Shown here: positions 18,455 through 27,306 of the stretch, one piece after another
Layout: each line of letters begins with the position of its first letter
Numbering within the stretch: the stretch's first letter is position 1
Translations under genes and position numbers: made by a program
From: Spartinivicinus poritis
GTDB lineage: Bacteria > Pseudomonadota > Gammaproteobacteria > Pseudomonadales > Zooshikellaceae
Direction of reading: 5' to 3'
Assembly: GCF_028858535.1 (NCBI RefSeq)
Contig: NZ_JAPMOU010000027.1
Coordinates: forward strand, 23,388-87,387
DNA length: 64,000 nt
Notes under the pieces: model-generated
Database searches by the model: none
Told to the model about the DNA's origin: nothing
Seen by the model: only the letters and a program-made list of their open reading frames with translations

Positions 18455-18495
18455 ATTAAAAAGTAGAAAGCCACCTAATAAGCAACTTTCTACTT
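18455..18495 (-). terminator. Rho-independent terminator of the beta-lactamase gene
   Basis: AAGTAGAAAG (18461-18470) pairs exactly with CTTTCTACTT (18486-18495). On the minus strand the stem is followed by a T-rich run at 18460-18450, placed 30 bases after the beta-lactamase stop. Confidence 0.8.
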
Positions 18496-18524
18496 CACAA
18501 AAAATCTATCCAATGAGTATTTAG

Positions 18525-19310
18525 TTAGAAAATTATTTTTTTACCTAACAATACCTCTTTAGTAATTGCTTTCCTTATTGGAGCCTGTTTCATCTCTGTC
18601 ATTTTAATATTCATAGCAAAAAACCAAGGGCCTTTTTTCGTTTCAACAAACCCTACAAACCATCCCACCTGCTGTATAGCATTGTTTGCCCAGCCAGTTT
18701 TTCCGTAAAGCGTATAACTCGGCTTTTTCTCTATAACCATTATTTTCTTAAGTGTTTCCATATCCTGCTTTGGATAGGGTAGTTTTTCATCATAGATTTT
18801 TTTCAATAAGTCTATTTGCTGCCAGGCTGTTACTCGTAAATTTCCATCCAACCAAAACCGCTGGACATTTGGACCTGTTTTTTTATTACCGTAGTTTACC
18901 TTATCAAAGTGATCCAGGTATTTACTGTTACCCACTTTTTGAGCAACTTGCTGGTAACACCAAACGCAAGAGTATGAGAGTGCCGATTTCAAGGTTTGGT
19001 CTTTGTTCCACATATTCCAGCCTCTGTCTTTGCCATCCCATTTAAAGACTGTATTTTCAGAAATGACACCCTCTTTTAGGCCAATTAGTGTATTTAATAG
19101 CTTAAAGGTAGAGGCAGGTAAAAACTCTTGCTTACTGCGTTCTTTATTATAAATATACTGCTGAGTACCATCATGTGAAGAAACAATCATAGTTCCTTCA
19201 ACAGCATATTTATTGAAAACTTTTTTAATCAGTGCATCATCTTTAGCATATAACGGTAACGAAGACAGCAATAGCGTAGTAGCTGATATCAGCATTGAAA
19301 TATTTTTCAT
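18525..19310 (-). CDS. Class D (OXA-type) beta-lactamase
   Basis: A serine beta-lactamase exported to the periplasm. All class D motifs are present: STFK with Ser67 and Lys70, S114-C-V116 (SxV), Y140-G-N142 and K204-T-G206. Length is 261 residues from the ATG at 19310, chosen because TAGGTGG lies just upstream and a signal peptide ending near LYAKD follows; an earlier in-frame start at 19352 is less likely. There is no integron, insertion sequence or cassette site beside it, so it looks like a resident chromosomal gene. Substrate spectrum cannot be told from the sequence. Confidence 0.92.
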   Translation of the reverse strand: MKNISMLISATTLLLSSLPLYAKDDALIKKVFNKYAVEGTMIVSSHDGTQQYIYNKERSKQEFLPASTFKLLNTLIGLKEGVISENTVFKWDGKDRGWNMWNKDQTLKSALSYSCVWCYQQVAQKVGNSKYLDHFDKVNYGNKKTGPNVQRFWLDGNLRVTAWQQIDLLKKIYDEKLPYPKQDMETLKKIMVIEKKPSYTLYGKTGWANNAIQQVGWFVGFVETKKGPWFFAMNIKMTEMKQAPIRKAITKEVLLGKKIIF

Positions 19311-19676
19311 ATACCACCTAATATTATGATAAATAATGGCTAACTCTTTCAACTATGTAATTAAATAATAGAAGCCAAACCATACTACGAACCAACTCTC
19401 TATAAGTAAATAAACCAAAAATGATCAATTATGATGAAATATGTCTTTACAAAACTGACACTAAAATGTCAGATAGTACCTTGGTAATATCTACATTCCT
19501 CCCGCCTTGCAAGTCAAGTGAGGCAAGCAATATGCTTATTGAAATTCAGATGAAGTGCGCACCCAATATTATAGTCTAGGAAGGCTGTATATATTCCTCT
19601 ATAATAAGATCATTCCATGCTGTCAACCTAGCTTAACTAAGCATTCTATTATTTCTTAAGTTTTAAGGGTTTCATA
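19311..19676. other. Divergent intergenic region, no gene seen
   Basis: About 365 bases between the beta-lactamase and the SUKH gene, which point away from each other. Promoters for both should lie here. No open frame or clear operator was found; no AmpR or BlaR-type regulator gene is adjacent. Confidence 0.5.
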
Positions 19677-20201
19677 ATGACTAACATTATCGGTCAGTCG
19701 TTTGGACGAATCAAACGCTGGATGAATAAAAATCATCCAAAGGGGCTATCATCTTTAAATGGACCAGCCACAAAGAGTGAATTGGCACGCTTAAAAAAAT
19801 ATTTTCCTGATTCACCTGAAAGCTATTTAAAGTTTCTCAGCAAACATAATGGAGAACACATAGCAGAACATACTGATGACTGTATCCTTCCTTATGGAAG
19901 TCAATTTTATTCGATTTCTTATTTAATTGACGAGTGGAAACAACTTTCTAATATTTTTAAGGAGAATGAAATAACAAATCTGCCTACTAAGAGTTATCTT
20001 AGTGCCAGCTGGTTCCATCCCCGTTGGATTTCAATAGCTGGAGACCAAATAGATCCAGGGAGTAATATTCTCTATTTTATTGATCTTGAGCCAGGAGGTG
20101 GTGGATGTGTAGGTCAAATTATTTATCGCAGTGAGGACGAAACCAAGCAACTCGCTAAAAGTTTCGCTGACGACGTTCCATTGAGGAACGCCCAGTGCTA
20201 A
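19677..20201 (+). CDS. SMI1/KNR4 (SUKH) family protein, probably 3' truncated
   Basis: A 174-residue protein with the SUKH fold signature: PESYLKFLSKHNGEH near the start and the core WFHPRWISIAGDQ, YFIDLEPGGGG then VGQII. In bacteria such proteins are often immunity partners of polymorphic toxins, but no toxin gene is adjacent. The usual C-terminal helix after LAKSF is missing: the frame runs into the remains of a GntR-family gene read out of frame and stops. The last residues (VPLRNAQC) are therefore likely foreign. Function may still be kept. Confidence 0.75.
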   Translation: MTNIIGQSFGRIKRWMNKNHPKGLSSLNGPATKSELARLKKYFPDSPESYLKFLSKHNGEHIAEHTDDCILPYGSQFYSISYLIDEWKQLSNIFKENEITNLPTKSYLSASWFHPRWISIAGDQIDPGSNILYFIDLEPGGGGCVGQIIYRSEDETKQLAKSFADDVPLRNAQC

Positions 20202-20470
20202 TTGAACATATTTATCTTAATATGGACTTATTACCTGATATTCAAACAGAAGATATATCTCAATCACTCACTCATTTACTCCGTAGAAAATACGCCTTTA
20301 AATCAACAGCCCTAAAATCAGATGCTGCACAAGCGCTAGGTATTTCAGCAGGGCTACCCGGTTTATTTATTGAGCGAATAAATTAAAGTAAAGATGGCAG
20401 TGTTCTAGAGGTAGACTATGAGCATTGGCGCCACGATGCGGTGACTATTCGCCTGGATATCAATAATTAA
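20171..20470 (+). pseudogene. C-terminal remnant of a GntR/UTRA regulator
   Basis: The frame from 20171 reads ERPVLIEHIYLNMDLLP, a typical UTRA-domain stretch, and goes on to GLFIERIN, then an in-frame TAA (20384-20386). After the stop the same frame continues SKDGSVLEVDYEHWRHDAVT, again UTRA-like, to the natural stop at 20470. The helix-turn-helix part is absent. UTRA regulators often control phosphonate genes, and fragments of phosphonate genes lie 1 kb downstream on the same strand. Confidence 0.75.
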
Positions 20471-20553
20471 TACTTATCTTCAAATAGGCTATAATCACTA
20501 TATTTTAAGTTAAGTAATTAAGCTACATTATTCATCCTACTGAGTAGTACAGT

Positions 20554-21297
20554 ATGAGAGCTTTTTATATAGTCATTATTATATTGAGTATAGCTTGCTC
20601 TTGCATGACTAAAGTGCTGGCCAGGGACATTACCATCGTTACAACGGATTGGGAGCCCTACTTTGCTTCTACTTTAGAAGAAGGTGGGGTATTGACTGAA
20701 ATAGTAAAAACCGCTTTTAAGCGCAAAGGTCATAAAATATCATTACAATGGTATCCCTGGAAACGCTGTATGGTATTAGTTGCAAAAGGAAAAAGAGATA
20801 TTGCTCTAGGCGCCTATTTTAGTAAAGAAAGAGCAAAAACCTATTACTATAGTGATCCTTTTTTTGATATTAATGTTGGGATTATTGCACTCAAAGAAGC
20901 AGGTATTACCTCATATAGCTCACTTCATGAGCTCAAAGAGTATACTATCGGTGTCACTAAAAATTGGGTAAATTCTGCAGAGTTTGATAAAGCCGATTAT
21001 CTAAGAAAGGATATATCTCAATCTCACATTATCACAATCCGGAAATTATTTGGCCGTCGTATTGACATGATTGTTACGTCTATTCCTGTTTTTCAATATG
21101 AAGTTGGTAGATTAAAACACCATAATTTATCAGAAATTGTAGTCCTAAATCCGCTATTATCAACAAATGAACTATATTTAATATCTAGTATTAAGTTGAA
21201 AGATCACAAAAAAATAATACAAGACTTTAACAAAGGACTAGCAGAAATAAAAAAGGATGGAACATATGGAAAAATTTTTTCCAAGCACGGCTTTTAA
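20554..21297 (+). CDS. Solute-binding protein, SBP family 3 type (orphan)
   Basis: A 247-residue exported protein. After the signal peptide, ITIVTTDWEPYF and WYPWKRCMVLVAKGKRDIA are typical of the family 3 subtype common in marine gammaproteobacteria, with YYYSDPFFD in the next strand. No transporter genes are attached. It is intact although it stands between remnants of a phosphonate locus, so it either arrived later or is unrelated. Ligand unknown. Confidence 0.75.
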   Translation: MRAFYIVIIILSIACSCMTKVLARDITIVTTDWEPYFASTLEEGGVLTEIVKTAFKRKGHKISLQWYPWKRCMVLVAKGKRDIALGAYFSKERAKTYYYSDPFFDINVGIIALKEAGITSYSSLHELKEYTIGVTKNWVNSAEFDKADYLRKDISQSHIITIRKLFGRRIDMIVTSIPVFQYEVGRLKHHNLSEIVVLNPLLSTNELYLISSIKLKDHKKIIQDFNKGLAEIKKDGTYGKIFSKHGF

Positions 21298-21460
21298 CCC
21301 AATTTTCTAGTAAAAAAATAACTGCTTTAAAAAACTATCATACCTTTCAAATTACTGAATTTAAAAAGTCATTATTCTGAAACTTTTAGTCTGTATTGCT
21401 GCCTTGGTATAGACCAGATAACAACAATCAATTCTTAACCAAGGTGATTGATTTATCCGC

Positions 21461-21694
21461 TCTCAAAGAAATCATCAAGGAGACTGGTTAGCACTAGACC
21501 CACCTCACCAACAACGGTTACGTGAGAAAACCCAGCTGCAATTTTGCCAAGCAGGTACCCATATTATTATTGACAGCATTGCCGACTTACCCACTACGGT
21601 CATGCAAATTCAAGAATACTTAACACAAGGGCTTAATCCAGACTCCCCTGGTCTAACAAGCATTATTTTGCCCACTGCTAAGGCCTATTCATGA
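21461..21694 (+). pseudogene. phnX: phnX remnant (phosphonoacetaldehyde hydrolase C-terminus)
   Basis: An open frame without start reads WLALDPPHQQRLREK and AGTHIIIDSIADLPTTVMQI, matching the C-terminal end of phosphonoacetaldehyde hydrolase, a haloacid-dehalogenase enzyme that cleaves the C-P bond in 2-aminoethylphosphonate breakdown. The N-terminal two thirds with the nucleophile Asp and the Schiff-base Lys are gone. Its TGA overlaps the ATG of the next fragment (ATGA at 21691), a trace of translational coupling in the old operon. Confidence 0.75.
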
Positions 21695-22078
21695 CAGTAA
21701 CGACACTAATGTTAGTTTTAGTATCAGCAGTGGCTCATGCTGGATGGAATTTTTATGGTAACAGCCCTTAGTTTTGTGCTTTTTTCACCTATTTTATTAT
21801 TTTATCTCGAACTCATTAACGCCTTTAATACTGGGATTATTTGGCTTCTAATTGCCACCGGGTTATTTCAAGGTATTTATTTTCCCTAGCAGCCGCATAC
21901 AGTGCCGGGGATCTATCCATTGCTTACTCAATTGCATGTGCCTCTCCTTTAATTATTGTTTGCTGCTCTGCTTGGCTTGGCTCAACAAGACAGTATTTCA
22001 GTGCAAGCCGTGTTAGGGATTATATTAATTGTGCTGGGTTGCCTGCTAATTCCCATGACAACCTTTGTTGTCTGCAAA
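21691..22078 (+). pseudogene. Decayed EamA/DMT-family transporter
   Basis: Pieces of one drug/metabolite transporter in several frames: LVSAVAHAGWNF at the start, then LIATGLFQGIYF, then AYSAGDLSIAYSIACASPL in another frame, then AVLGIILIVLGCLL in a third. At least three frame changes or deletions separate them. The parent would have had about ten membrane helices. Position between phnX and phn-associated HD fragments suggests a former phosphonate-operon transporter. Confidence 0.7.
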
Positions 22079-22288
22079 TTAGCTAATTATTTAAACCGTA
22101 CCACACTAGCACAGCAAGGAGACCCATTTACAACAAAAGAGTGTCGTCAATTTGAGTGCTTCCCTTTCTTTAACGATGCAATTCGCTTAAGAAAGTTAGA
22201 TGAACGAGGTAAAGCTGAAGAGCTTAATTTACCACTATTAAAAGAGTGGCTGGTGTGGTTAGAGAAAACAATAGCCTATACCAATTAA
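22079..22288 (+). pseudogene. C-terminal remnant of a phosphonate-associated HD-domain protein
   Basis: The last 69 codons of an open frame read TLAQQGDPFTTKECRQFE and NDAIRLRKLDERGKAEELN. This matches the C-terminus of the phosphonate-operon HD-domain family (TIGR03276; PhnZ-related iron oxygenases). The HD catalytic part is missing, and the frame is joined to the transporter fragment upstream. With the UTRA, phnX and EamA fragments it marks a deleted phosphonate operon. Confidence 0.7.
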
Positions 22289-22498
22289 TATTAGTTTGTG
22301 CACTCCCCCCAAGAAGCGCTATATAACCAACTTTCTTCAAATCACCCTGCATTGTTCTCTAAATGCAGATTTCCTTAAATACAGGTTTCTTAAGTGCATA
22401 ATTCCGTAAATTGACCTACATATGACTACAATTTTTACAAAACTGTGACATTTAATAAATAGAATTATGCGATAGTTTTCTATTTTGTGGAAATTTAT

Positions 22499-23003
22499 AT
22501 GAATAGGCTTTTTTGCATTGTTGCTCTCATTATTTTTTTAACAGCATGTTCAGAAGATACCGATCCCAGTCAGAGCTATAGCAGTATTGAAAAAGCTGAC
22601 TCATTCGCAAAACAAAATAAAACGATTGACTTCAAAAGATATACAGTAAACTCTAAATATCAGGGAGCAAAACCCAAGATAAACTTTTCTAGCAAAGTAG
22701 CAAAAAAATACAAAACTGTTATTTCGAAAGTATTTGAAAAATCTACAGTTGATTTTGCTGGGTATTATAGTCTGCTTTATTTAGGATGTGGGTCACCTTG
22801 TCAGCAAAGTGTGTGTTATTGTTGACTGGAGAACTGGACTTGTTTACGAAGGACCTTCTGCTGCAACAGGATTTGACTATAAAACAAACAGCAATCTACT
22901 AATAGTTAACCCACCTGGCAGCAGTGAAGTAGGCTCAGCGCATTACTGGGATCCTGAGTTTTATATATGGAATGAAGATCAAAAAAAATTTGTTAAGAAA
23001 TAA
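22499..23003 (+). pseudogene. Frameshifted lipoprotein gene
   Basis: The first part (from ATG 22499) is a lipoprotein with lipobox LTAC and runs to GCGSPCQQSV, then stops at 22823 in its own frame. The second frame continues with CVIVDWRTGLVYEGPSA to a stop at 23003. Joined, they make one protein of about 165 residues in which a GCGSxCQ motif is followed by IVDxRTG, a pairing seen in small secreted bacterial proteins. The break lies in a GT-repeat (AGTGTGTGTT near 22809), a likely slippage site, or a sequencing error. Confidence 0.7.
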
Positions 23004-23230
23004 GGAAGATACCATTGAGCTACTTCAAGAATAAACCTCATACTTACCAATATCAGCTTAACTTATTGGCCATACCTCAAAGCATGTCTAACAGTCACAT
23101 TATATATTTTAATCAAGCGACATTTTGATAATTATATGCTAACTGGGGAAAGTTATGATATCAACAAAATTTTAAGTTCTACCATAATTAGAACAACTAT
23201 TACTGACTCTAAAAGAGGTAAGCAAATAAT

Positions 23231-24232
23231 ATGAATTATAAAAATTATCCTAGAAGGCATTACCTTCAATATCCAACGCCTATTGAACATCTTCCCCAAT
23301 TGAGTAACTATTTGGGCTGTGGTGTTGAAATTTTTGTCAAAAGAGATGACCTGCTACCTGGTGCAGCAGGAGGAAATAAAACCCGTAAGTTGGAGTTTTT
23401 AGTTGCAGATGCTTTAAAAGAAGGTGCTGATACACTGATTACTTGTGGTTCCATGCAGTCTAACCATTGTCGTCTTACTGCATCTTGGGCAGTAAAGGAA
23501 GGACTTGACTGTCACTTAATACTTAAAAGTGGATCAGAAAGTAGTTACAAAGAGGATAATACTAGTGGTAATTATTTTTTGAACAAACTCTTAGGTGCAA
23601 AAATAGGTGATATCGTTCATGCTAATTCTGATTTGGATAGCCTAATGATAGATAAAGCTGATCTACTTAAACAGGAGGGAAAGCGCCCATATATCATCCC
23701 TATCGGTGGCTCTAATTCTATTGGTACCATCGGGTATGTGGCTTGTGCTGAAGAAACAATCGCTCAACTTAGAGCCATGAAACTAGATATTAATCATATT
23801 GTTATACCATCAGGCTCTGCCGGTACTCAAGCAGGTATTATTGCTGGTATGACTCATATAAATGATAACATCCAGGTTCATGGTATCAATGTTAGTCGCA
23901 AAAAAATTGAACAAGAAAATCTTGTGCTTAATTTAGCAAATGAAACTGCAGGTAAATTAGGGTATTCAGATAAAATTCCAAAAGACTTCGTAACCTGCTA
24001 CGACGAGTATGTTGGGGAAGGATATGCAATCCCAACAAAGGAAATGATAGAAACTGTAAAACTATTTGCAAGGTTAGAGGGCCTTCTACTTGACCCTGTA
24101 TATTCTGGAAAGGCAGCTGCTGGTATGCTTGACTTAATAAAGCAAGGAAAGTTTAAAAAAGGATCAAAAATTTTATTTTTTCATACAGGTGGAGTTCCAG
24201 CCTTATACTCATATATGAATTGCTGGAAGTGA
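23231..24232 (+). CDS. D-cysteine desulfhydrase family PLP enzyme
   Basis: A 333-residue PLP-dependent enzyme of the ACC deaminase/D-cysteine desulfhydrase family. The PLP lysine is Lys50 in AGGNKTRK, followed by the CGSMQSNHCR loop and a Gly-rich phosphate site in SGSAGTQAG. The closest named activities are D-cysteine desulfhydrase (pyruvate, sulfide and ammonia) and L-cysteate sulfo-lyase; sequence alone does not separate them. It is a single gene with AGAGGTAAGC just upstream of the start. Confidence 0.8.
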   Translation: MNYKNYPRRHYLQYPTPIEHLPQLSNYLGCGVEIFVKRDDLLPGAAGGNKTRKLEFLVADALKEGADTLITCGSMQSNHCRLTASWAVKEGLDCHLILKSGSESSYKEDNTSGNYFLNKLLGAKIGDIVHANSDLDSLMIDKADLLKQEGKRPYIIPIGGSNSIGTIGYVACAEETIAQLRAMKLDINHIVIPSGSAGTQAGIIAGMTHINDNIQVHGINVSRKKIEQENLVLNLANETAGKLGYSDKIPKDFVTCYDEYVGEGYAIPTKEMIETVKLFARLEGLLLDPVYSGKAAAGMLDLIKQGKFKKGSKILFFHTGGVPALYSYMNCWK

Positions 24233-24348
24233 AGAAAAATATTTACCAAATACTTGATAAATATTTATTATAGCTTACCCAGGTAAACAGCTTTAGATTA
24301 TATAAAAATAGCTACTAGATCTCATCGCTCGGTGACCTCGCCCTTGTG

Positions 24349-24500
24349 CCCTAGTGGTCCATGCGTAAAGTTGGGTAACAGTCTTCAAAGCCATTTATTT
24401 TCTGGTAAGGCGCTTTTTTGCAGGCATAGTGGGTGTAACACAGCTAGAAGATAAATGGAGAAGAAGTTGTTACCTTATTTTGCGCATGGCCCATTAGGGG
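24349..24500. mobile_element. 152-bp palindromic MITE-like element
   Basis: Terminal inverted repeats of about 55 bases (24349-24403 and 24447-24500) pair with roughly three quarters identity, around a centre of about 43 bases. The arms begin CCCTAGTGG and end CCATTAGGGG. The element codes for nothing. Transcribed, it would form one long hairpin. Length and structure fit a miniature inverted-repeat transposable element, but no target duplication is clear. Confidence 0.65.
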
Positions 24501-24582
24501 TATAAATAATCCTTCGCATTGAGTATACTATTCTCAGTCAGGGATGAGTATAACTTCTGCTAACTATTTTTATATTATAATT

Positions 24583-25506
24583 TTAAGAATTATTTTTTCG
24601 TTTATCTTTCAAACTTTCTTGATATTGCTTATTTAACGTTTTAGCTTTGAATTTAATTTCTCTACTCTTAGAGCAGTTACCCACTAGCCTCCATGTTTTT
24701 GGAACCAAGTCAAAAGGGTCATCTTGAGGAACTTCAAAGCAATTCCCATTGATACGAACTCTCTTTGAGCCTCCAGTATTATTATATTCAAAGTATTTAT
24801 TTTTCTCTTTAAGTTGTTTGTTTTTGAGATATTCTTTTCGATCGCTTTTTTCTTTACGAACCACTTCCAGTGTATCTCTTAATTCTTTAGAGAATACAGT
24901 GAAATCTTCTCGAAGAAGCTCATTTTGACTTTCCACTGTTTGGTCTAATTGAACTGCCTGATCTAAGATGTCCTCGTAAACAATAGGGCGAGGTTGAGCC
25001 TGTCGTTTATTTTCATCCTTTGTAGACTTAACGATAATTTGATTTTTGTTTTCTAATGGTGATTTTTTCATTTCAGGCAATGAAGGCGTTTGCTCTTCAT
25101 GCTTTATTTTCTGAGCCTGCTGCTTATTTTTTAAGTTAAGATCAGAAGACTGCAAAGCTTTGATTTCTTGCTTTTCATTAATACTATTTTCCGTATAAGA
25201 TTGCTCGATTTCTTTTTTGGATTGCTGTTTATCTAAAAAATCTGAATGCGTAGTTATAATATCAATAGTTAAATTCTTACTGAAACTATCTTGTATCCTA
25301 CTTGATTCAAAAAGCAAGTCTGCCTTAACTAAAAGAGTGAAAATTACGATGTGAAGAAAGATAGATAAAAATATACCAATGAAAAGCGTTTGTCTAGAAA
25401 GACCATTAATTGAGCCTAGCTGATAATCATTAAGCTCAATATTATTTTGTAACGCTTCTGCCGATTGCGATTCACGCTTATTGTTAAATTGCCTCTGATA
25501 GCTCAC
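24583..25506 (-). CDS. Single-pass membrane protein with TonB-like layout
   Basis: A 307-residue protein: polar N-terminus, one hydrophobic segment (about 37-58), then a long Lys/Glu/Gln-rich low-complexity and coiled-coil region, and a small C-terminal part with RVRINGNCFEVPQDDPF and a second Cys in LVGNCSKS. The layout recalls TonB or TolA, with one anchor and a long periplasmic linker, but no TonB C-terminal domain is recognisable. It is divergent from the PliI-like gene. Function unknown. Confidence 0.55.
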   Translation of the reverse strand: MSYQRQFNNKRESQSAEALQNNIELNDYQLGSINGLSRQTLFIGIFLSIFLHIVIFTLLVKADLLFESSRIQDSFSKNLTIDIITTHSDFLDKQQSKKEIEQSYTENSINEKQEIKALQSSDLNLKNKQQAQKIKHEEQTPSLPEMKKSPLENKNQIIVKSTKDENKRQAQPRPIVYEDILDQAVQLDQTVESQNELLREDFTVFSKELRDTLEVVRKEKSDRKEYLKNKQLKEKNKYFEYNNTGGSKRVRINGNCFEVPQDDPFDLVPKTWRLVGNCSKSREIKFKAKTLNKQYQESLKDKRKNNS

Positions 25507-25598
25507 TTATTTCTAACCTAGCTTCAGCACCTTAGTTGATATTATTTAACTCAGTCGATATTATAATATTTTTCCTTAAACTAACTAGAAGGTCTAAT

Positions 25599-26048
25599 AT
25601 GACTAAATTGATTTTAAGCTCATTTATCTTCACAGTAATTAGCACCGGTATAGTACAAGCAGAGCCAATAAACCCCAAACAAATTAAATTAGCACATGAT
25701 AAAGTTGTAGTCGTTTCAGAACCTAAATATGAGCCAAGATCAATTGGAAGTTTTAGTTTAATGCTATATAAAATCTATGATTCTAAGTATCCATATGACA
25801 ACTTTGTTTCTGGTGCAGTAAGCGAGAGAGATGGTAGCGTTATTAAGCTGTTATTGAAAGACTTAGATAAAGATAAATCAGAGGAACTAATAGTTTTTAC
25901 CCAGTCTGCAGGCTCAGGCAGCTATATCTCAGCATATGCATTCAAAGTTCAAAATGACCGCATTACTTCATACCTCAGTATTAATGGTGAAACATCTTCA
26001 ATAAACACAACTCTTAAGTCGCTTCTTAAAAAAGCTAATAAGTTATGA
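25599..26048 (+). CDS. Periplasmic I-type lysozyme inhibitor (PliI-like)
   Basis: About 149 residues from ATG 25599, chosen because AGAAGG precedes it and a clean signal peptide follows (ending near VQAEP). The mature sequence has EPRSIGSFSLMLYKIYD, VSERDGSVIKLLL, the acidic loop DLDKDKSEELIVF and SAGSGSYISAYAF, the pattern of PliI inhibitors of invertebrate-type lysozyme. Such inhibitors protect the cell wall from host lysozyme. Family call from memory of the motif; a structure or profile match would settle it. Confidence 0.65.
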   Translation: MTKLILSSFIFTVISTGIVQAEPINPKQIKLAHDKVVVVSEPKYEPRSIGSFSLMLYKIYDSKYPYDNFVSGAVSERDGSVIKLLLKDLDKDKSEELIVFTQSAGSGSYISAYAFKVQNDRITSYLSINGETSSINTTLKSLLKKANKL

Positions 26049-26076
26049 AAATTGCAGGACATTGCATAGCTTTAAA

Positions 26077-27306
26077 TTAAAGATATTTTGAGCTAATTGA
26101 TTCCCACAGACCAGAGCCAAGTTCTCTAACCATGGACTGAATAAAGCTCTGGTTAATTGTGGGGTCATGAGAGTCATCTTTATTAAGTAATCTTATATAT
26201 TGATCTAAGTTTTTACCCTCTTCATTAAGTGCTATATCTAGTTCTTGCCAAAGTGCAGCTCCTTTCAGGTAAAAAAGAGGATAGAAACTCATATCATGCT
26301 GCTCGGATACCATTCTATTTGCATGGTACAATCCTGAACTTGCATGAGAAATAGCTGATTTTCTTTTTAACCATTCTTGAATAGGATCTCTAGTTTCGAT
26401 ATTAGAAAGTGTGAGAGTTTTAAAAGCGTAGTATTCCGCCAAGCTTTCATTTATCCAAGTAGGTAAAGTGTACTTAGATAATACATGCACTGTTTCATGC
26501 GCTGATACCCTCAATAGCCATGGCAACGTTCTATCTGTTAACCTACCATTATCCACCAGATAGTTAGTAATATAGGCATTTGCTCCAGCAGCCCCACTCA
26601 AGTGATTATATTTTTGATCAATAGCAATCCATACCAATGACCAAGTAATCTGCTGCTTGTCAGACAAAAAAACAGCGCTTAAATAACTATATTGCTTTTC
26701 CAGCTCTTCCTTAATACTAGGTATTTTAGAGTAAAGTAGCTCTTTATCGGAGAAAATATTTATTTTGAAATTATGAATTTTGATCACTCCAGTTTTTTTA
26801 CCCCATACCATAAATACTGGGGGGCCACTATTACCAGAGATATTTTCTGGTAGTTTATTACAATTATTTTTTGTAACACAAACATATATAGAATGATTAC
26901 CAGAAATTCTTGGTAAACTGTCCTGCTCGTGCAAAACCCACCAGCCAATAGGAGAATAAATATTTTGTAGGCTAGATGCTTCGAAGTTGGTATGACTCAG
27001 CTTCTTAAATTTTATATTCCAATGTATAGATTTGCACTGTATAGGAACTCCAAACTGTATGGATATATTTTTACCTTTTCCTGCTTGGCAAATAACATTC
27101 AATTTTGTATGACTTGTAGACAAGTTTGAAGCTTGAGGAGGCTCAATTACAAAGTTTCCTAGAGTCAAAACGTCTGCAGATACCTTTGCAATCGTAGGAT
27201 TTTCTTTTTCAACGTTGACACGATAGGTAATATCACTACTCGCGATGCAGACTACGCTCTCTAATAAAAAGATAATTGCAGTAAATCCTATGACAGATTT
27301 TTTCAT
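26077..27306 (-). CDS. Secreted protein with HExxH zinc-peptidase motif
   Basis: About 409 residues from ATG 27306, selected by AGGAG five bases upstream and a signal peptide (FTAIIFLLESVVCIASS). The C-terminal half contains HETVH near residue 269 and a downstream Glu in INESLAEYYAF, as in gluzincin (MA clan) metallopeptidases. The N-terminal half is beta-rich with paired Cys. I cannot assign a named family. It is convergent with the PliI-like gene, 28 bases apart. Confidence 0.6.
   Translation of the reverse strand: MKKSVIGFTAIIFLLESVVCIASSDITYRVNVEKENPTIAKVSADVLTLGNFVIEPPQASNLSTSHTKLNVICQAGKGKNISIQFGVPIQCKSIHWNIKFKKLSHTNFEASSLQNIYSPIGWWVLHEQDSLPRISGNHSIYVCVTKNNCNKLPENISGNSGPPVFMVWGKKTGVIKIHNFKINIFSDKELLYSKIPSIKEELEKQYSYLSAVFLSDKQQITWSLVWIAIDQKYNHLSGAAGANAYITNYLVDNGRLTDRTLPWLLRVSAHETVHVLSKYTLPTWINESLAEYYAFKTLTLSNIETRDPIQEWLKRKSAISHASSGLYHANRMVSEQHDMSFYPLFYLKGAALWQELDIALNEEGKNLDQYIRLLNKDDSHDPTINQSFIQSMVRELGSGLWESISSKYL

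Noticed and set aside
21841..22086. 81-codon protein as a separate gene
   Set aside because: It is one frame of the decayed EamA transporter; membrane-helix pieces continue in the neighbouring frames.
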